A stretch of 64,000 nt of DNA from positions 1,550,001-1,614,000 of the forward strand of contig JASPKZ010004955.1 of assembly GCA_030220185.1 (NCBI GenBank), given 5' to 3'. The notes under the pieces were generated by a model. That model made no database searches, was not told the DNA's origin, and worked only from the letters and a program-made list of their open reading frames with translations. This document shows, piece after piece, positions 19,807 to 30,445 of the stretch (the first letter of the stretch is position 1; every line of letters begins with the position of its first letter). The position numbers were made by a program, and so were the translations under genes. The stretch comes from Diploptera punctata. Taxonomy: Eukaryota; Arthropoda; Insecta; Blattodea; Blaberidae.

Positions 19807-20196
19807 TAGCATGTAAGGAAAAAAAAATATTTTTGACTCTTGAAAGCCTTTATATTTTTCTTGATATCTCATAGATAATAGAAAAAAATATAAAAATTAT
19901 CATAAAAGAATATAACTAATTGTTAGCTAATAGGTGTACTTCCCAAAAAAGATAATACACTTCACTGAGATTGCATAATTCTTTCTACTTCCGTAAGTTT
20001 TGAACATTTCTAGTGTGAAATTCTTTTAAGTTGTTTGTAATTGGGTTGCCTATTACAGAGAAATCTTCAGTTATCTCTGACCTCACATGTTTTAGTTGTA
20101 TGTATCTCTGTCAATGTTTGTTCTCTATCTTTCCATTCTTCATTACATTTAAATTATTTCAAATTTAAAATATTTTATACAAAGGCCAATAGGTGC
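19807..20196. other. Intronic sequence, nothing recognised
   Basis: AT-rich with short poly-A runs; no coding frame or known repeat. Confidence 0.4.
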
Positions 20197-20545
20197 AGTT
20201 TCTCCCAATAATATTCAATCTCTTAATTGTTAAGATTCTTACAGTATTTTGTAATGTGAGATTGAAATATAACATACCAATTTATTTCAAAATAATGTAA
20301 TAAAAACCAATATACAATAAAATAGAAATAATCCATCATGTTGTATAAATAAAAATAAGAAAATATATAAGTATTCTACCTATAATATACCTTATGTTAA
20401 ATATTAAAAGTCCATAGAATATCGTAAAATATGTTACTTTGAAAGAAAAAAGTCAGTTTTGTTTGCTAAAGATAGATATAAGAAAGAACAATAATATGTT
20501 CTATTAAGGTCAAACCGAATATTATTGGGAGCAACAGTATTTATG
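20197..20545. repeat. Possible MITE with short inverted ends
   Basis: TTTCTCCCAATAATATTC (20199) is mirrored by GAATATTATTGGGAGCAAC (20518) about 320 bp later. AT-rich interior, no coding. A target duplication was not found, so it could also be a chance or fossil inverted repeat. Confidence 0.5.
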
Positions 20546-20899
20546 CAATAATTTACATAAGGGGAATAATTTAGTCACAAGACAGTGAGCAACATTTCTA
20601 AAGCTTAAGACACAGTTTCTATGCATACTGCATACAATACTTTTAGTCATTCACATAAAACTAATTATTTGTAGTGAAGAAAAGTCTATTGTTTAGATGT
20701 CATTGCTATAATGATGTTTCAAATGAAAACTGATTATCATGGAACTCCATTGATATCATCATCATCATCATCCATGCAAGTATTAGGCCATGTGGCCTAT
20801 TACGGACTCAAAGAGGAATTTTCCATCCAGTGCTTTTTTGGACGTCCCAGTGATCTTTTGCCTTGGGGGCAGTAGCGAAGTATGGCTTTTGGAATTCTA

Positions 20900-21745
20900 T
20901 GAGATGGCATTCGTTGAAGATGGGCTTTCCAGTTGTTCTGCTAGTTTTGTATGTGGTGAAGAATGGGTTCTACATCTAACTCTTCCATAATTTCCTCATT
21001 TCTTTTATGGTCCCACTTTGTGTAGCCTGCTGTATGGCGCATAAATCACATCTCACTTGCTGTTATTCGGCTTTCATCTCTTCTTCGTATTGTCCATGTT
21101 TCACTACCATATCTTAATACTGGTCTTGAGAGAACCTTATAAAGCCGTAATCTTGTGTTCTTCTGTACTAAAGATGGTTTCATTATACTGTTAATTATCC
21201 CCATTGTTTTTGTAAAATTTGTGATTTTCTTTGATATATCAGCTTCATCTTGAAATGTTAAATTATAACCCAAATAATTAAATTTGTTTACTTGTTCTAA
21301 AATTTCATCATACAAAACAATTTATATAGGGTATTTCCCACAAAAGGCTATCACTTTAGTTTTCTTTGCATTGATTTCCATATTGTACCTTTTTTTGCAA
21401 TTATATTAAAATTGTGTATAGAATACTGTAAATCTGTTTCTGTTGGAGCTATTAATACCAAATCATCTGCAAAAAGCAAAGAGTCTATTTTATGGTTTCT
21501 ATTAATTTGGATAGAACCGTGTCTCATCTGTCGCCAATCTTGGAGTATTCTATCCATGTATATGACAAAGAGCAAGGGTGAGAGGCCACATCCTTATCTT
21601 ACGCCCCTATTAATTTTGGTCCATTTTGTTTGTGTGTTATTGATTCAAACTGAAATTAAATTTGTTTTATAGATATTGTATAAATTTAAAATATGCTGTT
21701 GTGTAGATTGTTGTCAGCTAAAATTTGCAACAGTTTATTCCTACT
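20900..21745 (-). pseudogene. LINE C reverse transcriptase, 3' half
   Basis: 21575-21351 carries the catalytic motif DSLLFADDLVLIAPTETDLQ. 21315-21046 carries the downstream region FNYLGYNLTFQDEADISKKI and RLYKVLSRPVLRYGSETWTI, typical of the thumb and connection of non-LTR RTs. The frames are split by frameshifts near 21330-21380 and upstream of the FADD motif. The next conserved block upstream continues beyond the SINE. Confidence 0.85.
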
Positions 21746-22083
21746 GAGTCCCGCGCCGTAGCCGAGTGTTTAAGGCAGGAAGCCTTGGCGCAGAGCTACG
21801 GTTCGAGTCTCCATGGGGGAAGAAATTTTCTCATGGTATTTCGGCCAGTATGGGACCGGTGCCCACCCAGCATCGTGATGCATTTGGGTAGCTACAATAA
21901 GTAGCGGCTCCAGATTGAGAAACCCAGCTATAATGGCTGGGGGACTCAACATGCTGACCACATGTCACCCCTACACTGGCTGATTATCATCTACCTTTGT
22001 GATTGACACACATGTGGATGTGAGGCCAGCAGCCGGCTGGTAGGCTAAGGGTCTTGTAGGTCTGTCGCGCCAGGAGGTTTTCT
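21746..22083 (+). mobile_element. SINE family 2, copy b
   Basis: Precisely bounded by TTTATTCCTACT at 21734-21745 and 22084-22095. The tRNA-like head reads GCGCCGTAGCCGAGTGTTTA (A box) and ACGGTTCGAGTCTCC (B box), then the body shared with 16975-17312. Inserted into LINE C, splitting its RT between a KKAFDKM region and a continuation. Confidence 0.9.
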
Positions 22084-22376
22084 TTTATTCCTACTCATTT
22101 TGTCGAAGGCTTTTTTGAAGTCTACAAAAGCTAAATGTGTTTCTACGTTGAACGCCCTGTGTTTTTCTATTAATAATTTCATGGAGAAATAACCATTACA
22201 GCAGGATCGACTTTACGAAAGTCATTCTGTTCTTCGCTGAGGAGGCTGTTAAGATGTATAATTTGTTCTTAATTATGTTGGCGTAAATTTTGTATCCAGT
22301 ATTTAGTAAGCTGATGCCTCTGTAATTTTCGCAGTTTTTCTTGTCTCCTTTTTTAAATATTGGTATTACAATAGAT
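22084..22376 (-). pseudogene. LINE C reverse transcriptase, middle part
   Basis: Read on the minus strand: PIFKKGDKKNCENYRGISLL, then NTGYKIYANI and, after stops, an AFVDFKKAFDKM block, which are consecutive RT motifs. The reading joins the 5' part at 25732-25424 (WTKSIVI) exactly across LINE D, showing that D inserted inside this RT. Confidence 0.8.
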
Positions 22377-22408
22377 AATTATTTCAGAACAATATAGATA
22401 TTGCAGCA

Positions 22409-23416
22409 GTGACGGAAACAAAAAAGAAAGGATCGGGAAATTCATATTTAGGAAACTACATAAATTTTTGGTCAGATGTAAATAAATCAAAAAGAGCTAA
22501 AGCAGGAGTATCAATGTTTGTAAAAAAGAAATACAGTAAAAACATAATAGAATATGAATATATTAATGAAAGATGCCTAAAGATTAAAATGAAGCTTATG
22601 GGAAGAACAATGGTGTTCTTAGCAGTCTACGCACCAACAGATGATGCTGCACAGAGTCAGAAAGAAAAGCACTATTCAGTATTAGTGGAACAAATAGAGA
22701 AAATACGAAGTAATGAAGAATTAATACTAATGGGAGATTTAAATGGGAAAGTGGGTAGAAGAAACAATGATGAAGCAGTAGGAAAATATGGGGAACAAGA
22801 AGTCAACGATAATGGAAATAGAATCATAGAGATGTGCAAACAACATAAATTAAAGATAGTAAACACATTTTTCGATCATAAGGATATTCATAAATTTACT
22901 TGGGAACGACCTAGTCTCAATCAGAAATCAATAATAGACTACATAATTGTAAAGCAAAATACTTCCTTATTATTAAGGACTCAAGGGTTAAAAGAGGAGC
23001 AAATTGTGGTTCTGACCACTATCTACTCACAGCACAGATCATCCCCAAATTCCTTACAGGGAAAAAAAGTGCATGATGAAGCAAGGGAATCAACAATGCA
23101 ACTGAAGCAGGAAGAAAAATTTAAACTGTATTTATTTAATCAGGATAGTATCAAAAACTTATATAAAGAAAGACTGAGGATTAAAATTGAGAATTTGGAT
23201 TACAAGGAAGACATAGAAGAAGAATATAATCAATTAAAGGAAATAATACATTCGGCAGCAAAAGAAGCATTAGGCACAATAAATAAAAAACAAAATACAC
23301 AAGATTGGTGGAATGATGATATTGAAGAATTAACCAAAAAGAAGAAAAAATGCTACTTAGAATGGTTGGCAAATAAAACAATGGATAGAATACAAGAGAA
23401 CAAACGCCAAAGTTAA
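22409..23416 (+). pseudogene. LINE D endonuclease and N-terminal linker
   Basis: 335 residues. The apurinic-endonuclease-like domain runs from the start, with MVFLAVYAPTDDA, ELILMGDLNGKVGRRN (metal-binding GDLN), HKFTWERPSLNQKSIIDYIIV and a later diverged SDH region. The RT linker follows with QDWWNDDIEEL. This EN type nicks genomic DNA to prime reverse transcription. It reads open to 23416, where a frameshift moves the reading to 23424-23945. Confidence 0.85.
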
Positions 23417-23423
23417 AAGGAAA

Positions 23424-23945
23424 GTGATAGAAGAAAAAAACAAATTATGGAAAAGCAAATGCCAAGAAATAGAAAGTTATATAGGAGGATCACAATCATC
23501 AGAAGTATGGAGATTTCTAAAAACACTGAAAACCAACCAAGGATCCAGCAAGATAAATTTGTTAGCAAAATCAGACGCAGAAAAACATTACAAAGCTTTA
23601 CTGTCAGAAACTAGAAATGAGTTTATGGAAACAACAGAAAATCCAACTATAGAAATGAACGCCCTGGAATTTGATACAATAGATATAGAATTAGAAATTC
23701 AAACCCTAAAGAATAAAAAGGCACCAGGGCCGGGAAACATACCCAATGAGTTAATTAAATATGGCCCAAAAAATTTAATAGGTAGATTGAGGGACTTGTT
23801 TAATAAGTGCATTGCAATACAGAAGATTCCTGATGAATGGAAAATAAGCTACATTGTACCAATATACAAGAAGGGCGATAGAAGAGACGAAACAGCACAA
23901 CGCAACACCAGAGGACTACGAAGTATAAAAAAACACAATATATAG
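23424..23945 (+). pseudogene. LINE D reverse transcriptase, first part
   Basis: Contains LEIQTLKNKKAPGPGNIPNE (the KAPG(P)D-type first RT motif, with G for D) and IPDEWKISYIVPIYKKGDRR, the conserved YKKGD motif. It breaks down after 23900 close to the tRNA-like insertion. Confidence 0.85.
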
Positions 23946-23968
23946 CAATATTTATGAAGTTATTAAAA

Positions 23969-24181
23969 TGTCTTCTTAACTAAGAAGCCGCCATTTGCAA
24001 AGATAGAAGCTATGGTTTCAAGCATTTGGCGCGAGGGAATTACAACGTACATAAGAGAAAAATTTGCATCTAGATCGTAACTTGCCTCGGTAGCACAGTT
24101 GGTAGAGCACTTGGCCCGGAAAGCCAAGGGTCCCGGGTTCGAGTCCCGGTCTAGGCGAAAATTTTTCTCTTCAAATATAAT
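23969..24181 (+). repeat. tRNA-like repeat, copy a
   Basis: Shares its whole length with the inverted copy at 63750-63956: TGTCTTCTTAACTAAGAAGC, GCCATTTGCAAAGATAGAAG, TAAGAGAAAAATTTGCATCTAG, a tRNA-like segment and AAAATTTTTCTCTTCAAATAT. The tRNA-like part is embraced by an inverted repeat AGAGAAAAATTT (24054-24065) / AAATTTTTCTCT (24159-24170). Possible target duplication ATTAAAA at 23961 and 24182. Inserted in LINE D. Confidence 0.8.
24084..24156 (+). other. tRNA-like segment (pseudo-tRNA)
   Basis: Folds into D arm (AGCACAGTTGGTAGAGCAC), anticodon arm TTGGC/GCCAA with a 7-nt loop CCGGAAA, and T arm CCCGGG TTCGAGT CCCGG. The anticodon would be GGA, but position 33 is C rather than U, and the acceptor stem pairs at only its first four positions. 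It is repeat-borne, so not called as a functional tRNA gene. Confidence 0.7.
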
Positions 24182-24189
24182 TAAAAACA

Positions 24190-25402
24190 AAGTTACAAAA
24201 AGATGTTAAAGACAAATTAGGAGAAGATCAAAATGGATTCAGAACAGGAAGGTCATGTGTTGACAATATATTTGCAATACAACAGTTAATTGAAAAACGG
24301 ACTGCAGTTGGAGAAGAAACCCATTTGACAATGATAGATTTAGAGAAAGCTTATGACTCAATTCCGAGGAACAAATTATGGGAAGTATTGGAGAAATACA
24401 ATATTGACAGAAACCTAATAGAAATTATTAAACAAACCTATAAAGATAACTCCGCTTATGTTAAAATGGGAAATATAATGTCTAATCCTATAAACACCTC
24501 AAAGGGATTGAAACAAGGGTGCAGTCTATCACCAATTTTATTTAATATTTATGTAGAATTTATATTAACGAAATGGAAACAAAGCTGCAAAGGTATGGGG
24601 ATCCCAATAGGCAATAGAATTTTGCTGACATTACAATTTGCCGATGATCAACTGGTTTTAGCGCAAGACAATTTTGATATGGAATTCATGATAAAAAGGT
24701 TGAAAAGCACATATGAATCATGGGGTCTCACAGTAAAATTTACAAAAAACAGAATATCTGGCAATAAATAGCAATGAAAGAGAAAACTTAGTATTGGAAG
24801 ATGGAATCCAAATAAAGCAAGTGAAACAAACTAAATATTTGGGAATGATTATGGATAACATCGAAGGTATAGGCAAAGAGAACATAAAACATAGAATTGA
24901 ATTGAGTAGCAAAATAATATCATCATTAAATTCCATATGGTGGGATAAGCATATTTGGAAAGACACAAAAAAATATATTGGTAAAACATTGGTGGAATCT
25001 GTTGCAATGTACGGAAGTGAGGTATGGACAATCAATAAGTACTACAAGAATAGACTAATAGCTCTAGAAATGGATTATTTACGAAGAAGTGCCAGAAAGT
25101 CTAAATTAGAACGTGTCACAAATAAGGAAATTAGAAACAAAATGGAAGCAGAAGAAAGCATAATTGAAAGAATTGAGGAAAAGGAATTAAAGTGGTTAGG
25201 ACATGTTTTAAGAATGGAAGATGAGCGATGGCCGAAGCAACTATATGAATGGCATCCTAACAGAAAGAAGAAAAGAGGAAGACCAAGGTTAACATGGAAG
25301 GAAAACATGAAGACAGTAATGCAAGCTAGAGGGCTAAGCATCGAAGATGGCCACGACCGTAGGCTTTGGAGGTTTGGCACGGGAAGACTGCAGCAGCTGT
25401 AA
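24190..25402 (+). pseudogene. LINE D reverse transcriptase, catalytic part and C-terminus
   Basis: From about 24198 the reading gives QNGFRTGRSCVDN, HLTMIDLEKAYDSIPRNKL (motif A), SKGLKQGCSLSPILFNIY (motif B) and LLTLQFADDQLVLAQD (motif C, catalytic FADD). After a frameshift near 24770, 24794-25402 gives KQTKYLGMIMDN, ESVAMYGSEVWTI and the C-terminal KWLGHVLRMEDERWPKQ with RKKKRGRPRLTW, the typical end of this widespread insect LINE group. The catalytic site is intact; the polyprotein is not. Confidence 0.9.
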
Positions 25403-25423
25403 AAACCCGAAGATAGATAGAGA

Positions 25424-25732
25424 TATTACAATAGATTTTGTCCAACTTACAGGAATGTCTCTCCCTTCCCATAGTTTATTTAAGAATGTTAGAAATCTGT
25501 CTAAAAACAGAGGATTTGCATTTTTAAATAGTTCAATATTGATTCCATCCTCTCCAGGAGCTTTATTGATTCTCATTTTCATTAATACTTCTGATAGTTC
25601 TTCCTCTGTAATTAAGTCTGTAGAGGTGTTATTGGATGATGGTATTTGGAGTTTGGGTCCATAGATTTTGAAAATAATTTGACTATTGTTTGGCTGGGAT
25701 GACATTAAGGTTGAGATTGTCTTTTGTTTCAC
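25424..25732 (-). pseudogene. LINE C reverse transcriptase, first part
   Basis: Minus-strand frame with LITEEELSEVLMKMRINKAPG followed by EDGINIELFK, the first RT motif, and GRDIPVSWTKSIVI, ending exactly at the LINE D junction. Continues at 22376 downwards. Confidence 0.85.
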
Positions 25733-25970
25733 GATTCAAATTTTGTATGTTTTTGGTGTGGGTCTAGTAATATCATTCTCTAATTGTGACACAAATTCCT
25801 CCCATTTTTTCTATGTCTCTTCCTGGTTTCTCTTTTCGCTATTGCTCTTGTTTTGTGGTAATTGATTTGTCTTCTTCTGATTTATTTGATAAGTACTTGT
25901 GGTAAGCTTCTTTTTTGTCTGATAATTTGCGCTGTTTCTTCATCCCGTTGCTATTAGCAATTACAGTCAT

Positions 25971-26280
25971 TTATCCAAATTAAAGATTGTTCAAGACAAA
26001 GATTTATCAAGGATTTGGTTTAAAATGATAAAAAATGGTGAATACTACATGCAAATATGGTGAAAGTCATGTTGTCAATATTTGATAAAAAAATAATTTT
26101 TAATGTCCATATTTCATATGCTAATAATAGCACTTTTTAAGAATGGTGCTTGTATATTACAAAAGAGAAATCCAGTCACACAAAATTCAACTAATAAACA
26201 TAATATTATCTTGTTTAAGATTTATTTTTTTATTAAAGTAAAGATACTATATGCATTTAAATATACAGTTACATAGTAAA
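25971..26280. other. Intronic sequence, nothing recognised
   Basis: AT-rich; possibly further worn LINE C 5' sequence, but no motif supports it. Confidence 0.35.
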
Positions 26281-26520
26281 AAGTGGTACCAGTGTTACTG
26301 TGTTTGCTTGTGGTTCCCAAGTTCGCATGTTCAGATCCAAGCAGAGTGAATGGATTTTTTAGGACTTAAAAATCTTGAGTATAGCTTCATTGGGAAGGGA
26401 AATAAAGCTATGTCATGACATGTCCCATGTCTTAGGGCCGCATGCAAATACATTAGTCTCTACTCAAATTACTTCCAATCACTGGTGAGCTGACTCACCG
26501 TGAGCAAGTGCAAAGATCGA
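26281..26520 (+). mobile_element. Degraded tRNA-derived SINE (family 3-like)
   Basis: AGTGGTACCAGTGTTACTG (26282) with GTTCGCATGTTCAGATCC (26323) resembles worn A and B boxes. The following ATAGCTTCATTGGGAAGGGAA and AAATAAAGC region resembles the body of the copy at 27895-28160 read on its minus strand. Called weakly. Confidence 0.45.
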
Positions 26521-27240
26521 ATTAGCTACCCATAAACTGGTTATGCATGAAAGTCGTCGTTTTCGTAATATTGGCAAGAAATTACCCCAGAATTCTCAGC
26601 AATAAAACCACTTCCGTTATTTTTGTCTGCTATAGAGGAATGCATTTACGCTTGCATCCCGCAAATAATACCATATACAACGACGTCTGCATCGCGCAAT
26701 ATTATGCCGATTCTCCTATTCTTCCAGTTGAATTCTTTGATAGACTCTATCAAATTCCTCTTCTCCGCATTACGAAAACATGATCAAAGTCTTCAAGGTC
26801 CGACATCTTGGATAAAGTGGCAAGGTTTCAAACTACATCGGTTCCCTTTGGGATTCTCACGATAAGTTTCTCTCTTAAGTTACCTCGTCAGGTAGCTTAC
26901 GAATTTCAACAATTATTATCGCATGAATAGATTTCTGAGTAAGCAAAATCGTATTAGGATAAAACTTTCTCAGCAGAGAATGCCTTTTACGGTCTAATGC
27001 GTTCAAAGATTCGACCCTTAGACTTGTGGCATGTGAAAGAACCTCAGTCGTCTTAAATTGTCTGACTGGCATATCTCTTTGTTTCTTGAAAGCAACTTGA
27101 AAATCCTCTATCGGCTTGCTGGGCCTGACATAGCTTCACTTGAGCCCCAATTAGCAATAATTATCAGGGTTCATAATAGGCCTTCACAGTTGCCATGGGA
27201 ACTAAAGTTCCCACTGTACATCAGACTATTAAGCAATCCT
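26521..27240. other. Unclassified intronic sequence
   Basis: Slightly higher GC than the flanks and short open frames on both strands, but no protein or repeat family that I recognise. Could be a remnant of an unknown element. Confidence 0.3.
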
Positions 27241-27780
27241 TTACTTAGATATTACCACCTCTCTCGAGTTGGACATTGGGGGTCAGACTTTTAAAGAAGT
27301 TGATACATTTTCTTACTTTGGCAGCATTAGCACCAGAAATGGAAATATTCAAAATGAAAGAATTTAAAAGTATCAATTTTTTAGTCAAGGACTTATTATA
27401 AGAAACAAGGCTATTATAAATAAATGTAAAGTTGACATCTATAAAGTTCAAGCTATTGAATAGAAATTTTTAGAGGAATTTTAGGAAAAATAAGAAAAGG
27501 CAATATTAAAATCATAGTGATAAGAGATGAATTAAAAGTAGAGGAAATTAAAAATGATGTAGGAAGAAGTAGATTAAGGTGGTATGGATGTGTTATGTGT
27601 TTGTCAGCTGAACAAATACTATGTAAAAAGGACCCTTCTGATTAAACCAAGAGGGGACGAGACCAAGGAGAAGACCCAGAACTAGATGGCTAAAATCTGG
27701 AAGGACAGAAATGTCTGAAGATCTCTCTGTAATTGTCAACCCAAGCATATGCAAACAATTTAGGAAGTAAGAAGGTAGGA
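27241..27780 (+). pseudogene. Worn LINE C-terminal remnant
   Basis: Plus-strand fragments read VDTFSYFGSIST, then an LRWYGCVMCLSAEQ-like stretch and KRGRDQGEDPELDG, which match the order of the YLG, WYGHV and RGRP blocks at the C-terminus of non-LTR reverse transcriptases. Many stops; older than the other LINE copies. Confidence 0.6.
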
Positions 27781-27894
27781 AAATAACCTCAATCCTGAAA
27801 TAAAATGCCTATGAGCAATATTTGCCAATCCTTTAAACTCAGAGATAAGTTAGTTAATATTTTATTTAATGACTCTCTAACAGCTAAGGCCATT

Positions 27895-28160
27895 AGCATA
27901 GCAATTTAAATCTGGGCTTGAAATGGCCGACAAATTTTGCTCAGAGGCCTTTTTTGTTTTCAAACATGAGGTTCTTTTATATGCCATTAAATACCACATA
28001 AGACTCGCTGCTTTAGTTCCCCTCCCAAGGAACCCATGCTCAGTATGGTTATGCTCTTAAAATATCCACCGGCTCCAGCCGCGTTTGAACCTATAAATCT
28101 TGGAATCAGAGGCGAGCATGGTAACCACTAGTCCATTAGGACTGGCTCCAGCATAGAATT
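27895..28160 (-). mobile_element. tRNA-derived SINE (family 3)
   Basis: Minus strand: CCTAATGGACTAGTGGTTACC (A box), GATTTATAGGTTCAAACGCGG (B box), then GGTTCCTTGGGAGGGGAACT and the body to AAAATTTGTCGGCCATTTC. The head resembles tRNAs with the TGGTTA type D arm. No coding. Confidence 0.65.
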
Positions 28161-28831
28161 GTGATGATAATGACCTTAACTATCAAACAGTGCTGTTAAA
28201 TAAAAATGCTAACTACTACCCAACATTGTAAAATTTCGAATAGCAATACTAGATAGAAACTTTTAAATGTTAAATCACAATTAAGTGTAATACAGTGGAC
28301 AGACTTTATAAATTAAATATCATCTGGTGCAATATGAGATTTAATTATTTGTCTTTTGCAGAAGATAATGAACAGTAAAATTTAACAATATGATCTAATG
28401 ATTGATAAACCAAAAATACACACATTGGCCAGATTTCTTGTTCATGGGCTACTATTAAATACCAAAAAATCTGTGTATATTTTGTCTAGATGTAAAAAAA
28501 AAACAGGACCATTTCTTTAAATTAAGATAAATAAAGGTATTATCCAGTATGCCAAATAAAAAAAAATATAGTGATTTCTTTAAATAGAACCTTAAGAGCA
28601 ACATTTTGCAGATATTTGGAGAAATGCTACTTTAAATTTAATTTTTCTTTTTATAATTATACTGATGTCAGGTTTTGGGTTTTAGCTTAATTCATGATCA
28701 TAATTTTAAATGTATATTAAAGAATGAATATAGTATCTTTTGTCTTGAGTTTCACTGTTTATTTATAAAATACATTATAGCTATAGGCACAACTGTTTGA
28801 TTTGAGAGGATTGTTTTATTTACTAATACAG
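28161..28831 (+). other. End of the 11.1 kb intron
   Basis: AT-rich, nothing recognised. It ends with the pyrimidine-rich TTGTTTTATTTACTAATACAG acceptor. Confidence 0.5.
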
Positions 28832-29179
28832 GAAATAATGATGGACCATGCGCTGCGCACCATATCATATATTGCGGACATTGGAGATTTGGTTGTACTG
28901 ATGGCACGCCGGAGATTTGTGCCACATGATGTAGAGGAGGCACCGAAAATAAACAGAACTCCCAAGATGATATGTCATGTGTTTGAAAGTGAAGAGGCTC
29001 AGTTCATTGCTCAGAGCATCGGACAAGCATTCCAAGTCGCTTACATGGAGTTCCTGAAAGCAAATGGCATCGAAGACCATAGCTTTGTGAAAGAGATGGA
29101 CTATCAGGAGGTTCTAAACTCACAGGAAATCTTTGGGGATGAACTGCAGATGTTTGCAAAAAAAGAAATGCAGAAAGAG
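28832..29179 (+). CDS. X11L: Mint/X11 (APBA) adaptor, PTB C-terminal exon
   Basis: 116 codons, phase 0, AG before and GTGGGA after. It starts [20 protein letters not shown] and continues [30 protein letters not shown] (PTB strands) and [19 protein letters not shown] (the C-terminal PTB helix). The segment [17 protein letters not shown] after the PTB domain corresponds to the helical linker that in Mint/X11 proteins packs on the PTB domain and separates it from the PDZ pair. The frame continues from LNTDLK of the exon at 17651 and into [12 protein letters not shown] of the exon at 62338. Highly conserved, no defects. Confidence 0.97.
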
Positions 29180-29344
29180 GTGGGAGCATTTTTTTTTTCC
29201 TGATTTTTTGTCATGTATATTAGAAATTATTTTACTGCAAAATTTAAAAACTTCATTTATTTAAGTATTGTCTCTTCAGTTTATGCCTTTGCATACCTCA
29301 CATTCTCATAAAATTATCCAATGTTTTAGGAAATTCTCAAAATT
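29180..29344 (+). other. Start of the 33.2 kb intron
   Basis: Donor GTGGGA followed by a T run. No recognised content before the terminal-repeat sequence at 29345. Confidence 0.6.
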
Positions 29345-29650
29345 GAAATTAACACTATGACATCAATTGATTGAAATAGAATTCTAGTAGACCTCACCTC
29401 ATGTTTTGCTTGCTCACCTGGAATATGTTTCGAAGAACATATCCCCCATTTTCAGCCTAACACCAACTGTTTAGTTTATTGTTGGAAATTTTCTTTCTGG
29501 TGCCACACAAACCTCACAAATGAATCCTTTCCCCAGAGAATAAGAAAATATATTATATTCTCTCTTATTCCGGATGCAGATTTTTTTTCCCCCTAAAAAA
29601 ATGTTCTATATAAGAGAGAAAAATAGGAGGTAAGGTGTACATGAGCAATT
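29345..29650. repeat. Penelope-type terminal repeat remnant
   Basis: Has ATTAACACTATGACAT (29347, cf. the CACTATGAGG box elsewhere), ACCTCACCTCATGTTTTG (29393) with CTCACCTGGAATATGTTTCG (29414), and a mirrored end AGGAGGTAAGGTGTAC (29627). The left part matches 58378-58450 well. Contains a decayed hammerhead-like core. Confidence 0.65.
29428..29455 (-). ncRNA. Decayed hammerhead-like core
   Basis: Minus strand: CTGAAAA (one change from CUGANGA), T, GGGGGA able to pair with TTCTTC only with several G-U pairs, GAAA, then CATATTCC. Stem III is no longer self-complementary. Placement and order agree with the better copies. Confidence 0.35.
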
Positions 29651-30020
29651 TAATTGTTTGAATATTTTTTGTGAATGGCAAAAATTTATATTTTTATAAA
29701 AAATAATGAAAAATGTCAGTATGAGATACATTTCAATATTAATCAGAATTTTTAAAAAATTATATAACCTCAAAATCCTGCCAAAAAAGGCATATCACAT
29801 AATGCAAAATTAGAAATTATTAAACAAGATGAAGTTAAAGGCATCTGAGAAGATAAATTTCCTATAAAACGAATATCCTGAGAATCCCTTATACAATGAA
29901 TAAGCCTCATACTTCATCTCCTTACTACTTTCAGAACCTTGTTCTGAATAAAGAAAATTATATAACCTCACCCATACTTCATCTCCTTACTACTTTCAGA
30001 ACCTTGTTCTGAATAAAGAA
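29651..30020. repeat. Intronic sequence ending in a tandem duplication
   Basis: 29651-29900 shows nothing. A unit with CATACTTCATCTCCTTACTA, CTTTCAGAACC and TTGTTCTGAATAAAGAAA then occurs twice in tandem (about 29908-29965 and 29974-30020), the second running directly into the minisatellite (CTGGACATGTTT). Confidence 0.7.
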
Positions 30021-30445
30021 ACTGGACATGTTTATACCTTACCTCATTAATATAATCCTCTCACCTGGAGATGTTTACATCTCAACTCGTTAATACATGG
30101 ACATGTTTACATCTCGTTAATATGTTCCTCACACCTGGATATGTTTACATCTCAACTTGTTAATATGATCCTCTCACCTCGACATGTTTACATGTTTATA
30201 GCTCATCTCGTTAATATGTTCTTCTCACCTGGACATGTTTACATCTCAACTCATTAATATGATCCTCTCACCTGACATGTTTACACCTCACCTCATTAAA
30301 ATGATCCTCATCCAGGATATTTTTATAGCTCACCTTGTTATAATGACCCTCTCACCTGGACATGTTTACATCTCTACTCGTTGATATGATCCTCTCACCT
30401 GGACATGTTTACATCTCACCTCATTAATATGTTCCTCTCACCTGG
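30021..30445. repeat. ~43-bp minisatellite, block 1
   Basis: Irregular units of the form CTCACCTGGACATGTTTACA, TCTCAACTCGTTAATATGATCCT, with period 35-45 bp. Units differ by substitutions and small deletions. About 10 units. Cut off by an unclassified insertion at 30446. Confidence 0.9.

Larger units (their letters stand above)
22377..25423 (+). mobile_element. LINE family D, nearly full length
   Basis: Bounded by a 13-bp duplication TATTACAATAGAT at 22364-22376 and 25424-25436. Encodes an apurinic-type endonuclease and reverse transcriptase on the plus strand. The 3' end carries a short GATA-type tail (AGATAGATAGAGA). The first endonuclease residues are missing, so it is slightly 5' truncated. 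Interrupted by the tRNA-like repeat at 23969-24181. Confidence 0.92.
20755..25970 (-). mobile_element. LINE family C, 5' truncated, split by a SINE and LINE D
   Basis: Minus strand. The 3' end is at the (ATC)n run 20755-20771 and RT coding runs upstream to about 25730, with a worn continuation to about 25970. The reading is continuous once the SINE at 21746-22083 and LINE D at 22377-25423 are removed. A truncated sister copy lies at 8104-8650. The 5' boundary is approximate. Confidence 0.85.

Noticed and set aside
24084..24156. Functional tRNA-Ser(GGA) gene
   Set aside because: C at position 33, a broken acceptor stem, and membership of a dispersed repeat with a second degenerate copy at 63770-63842.
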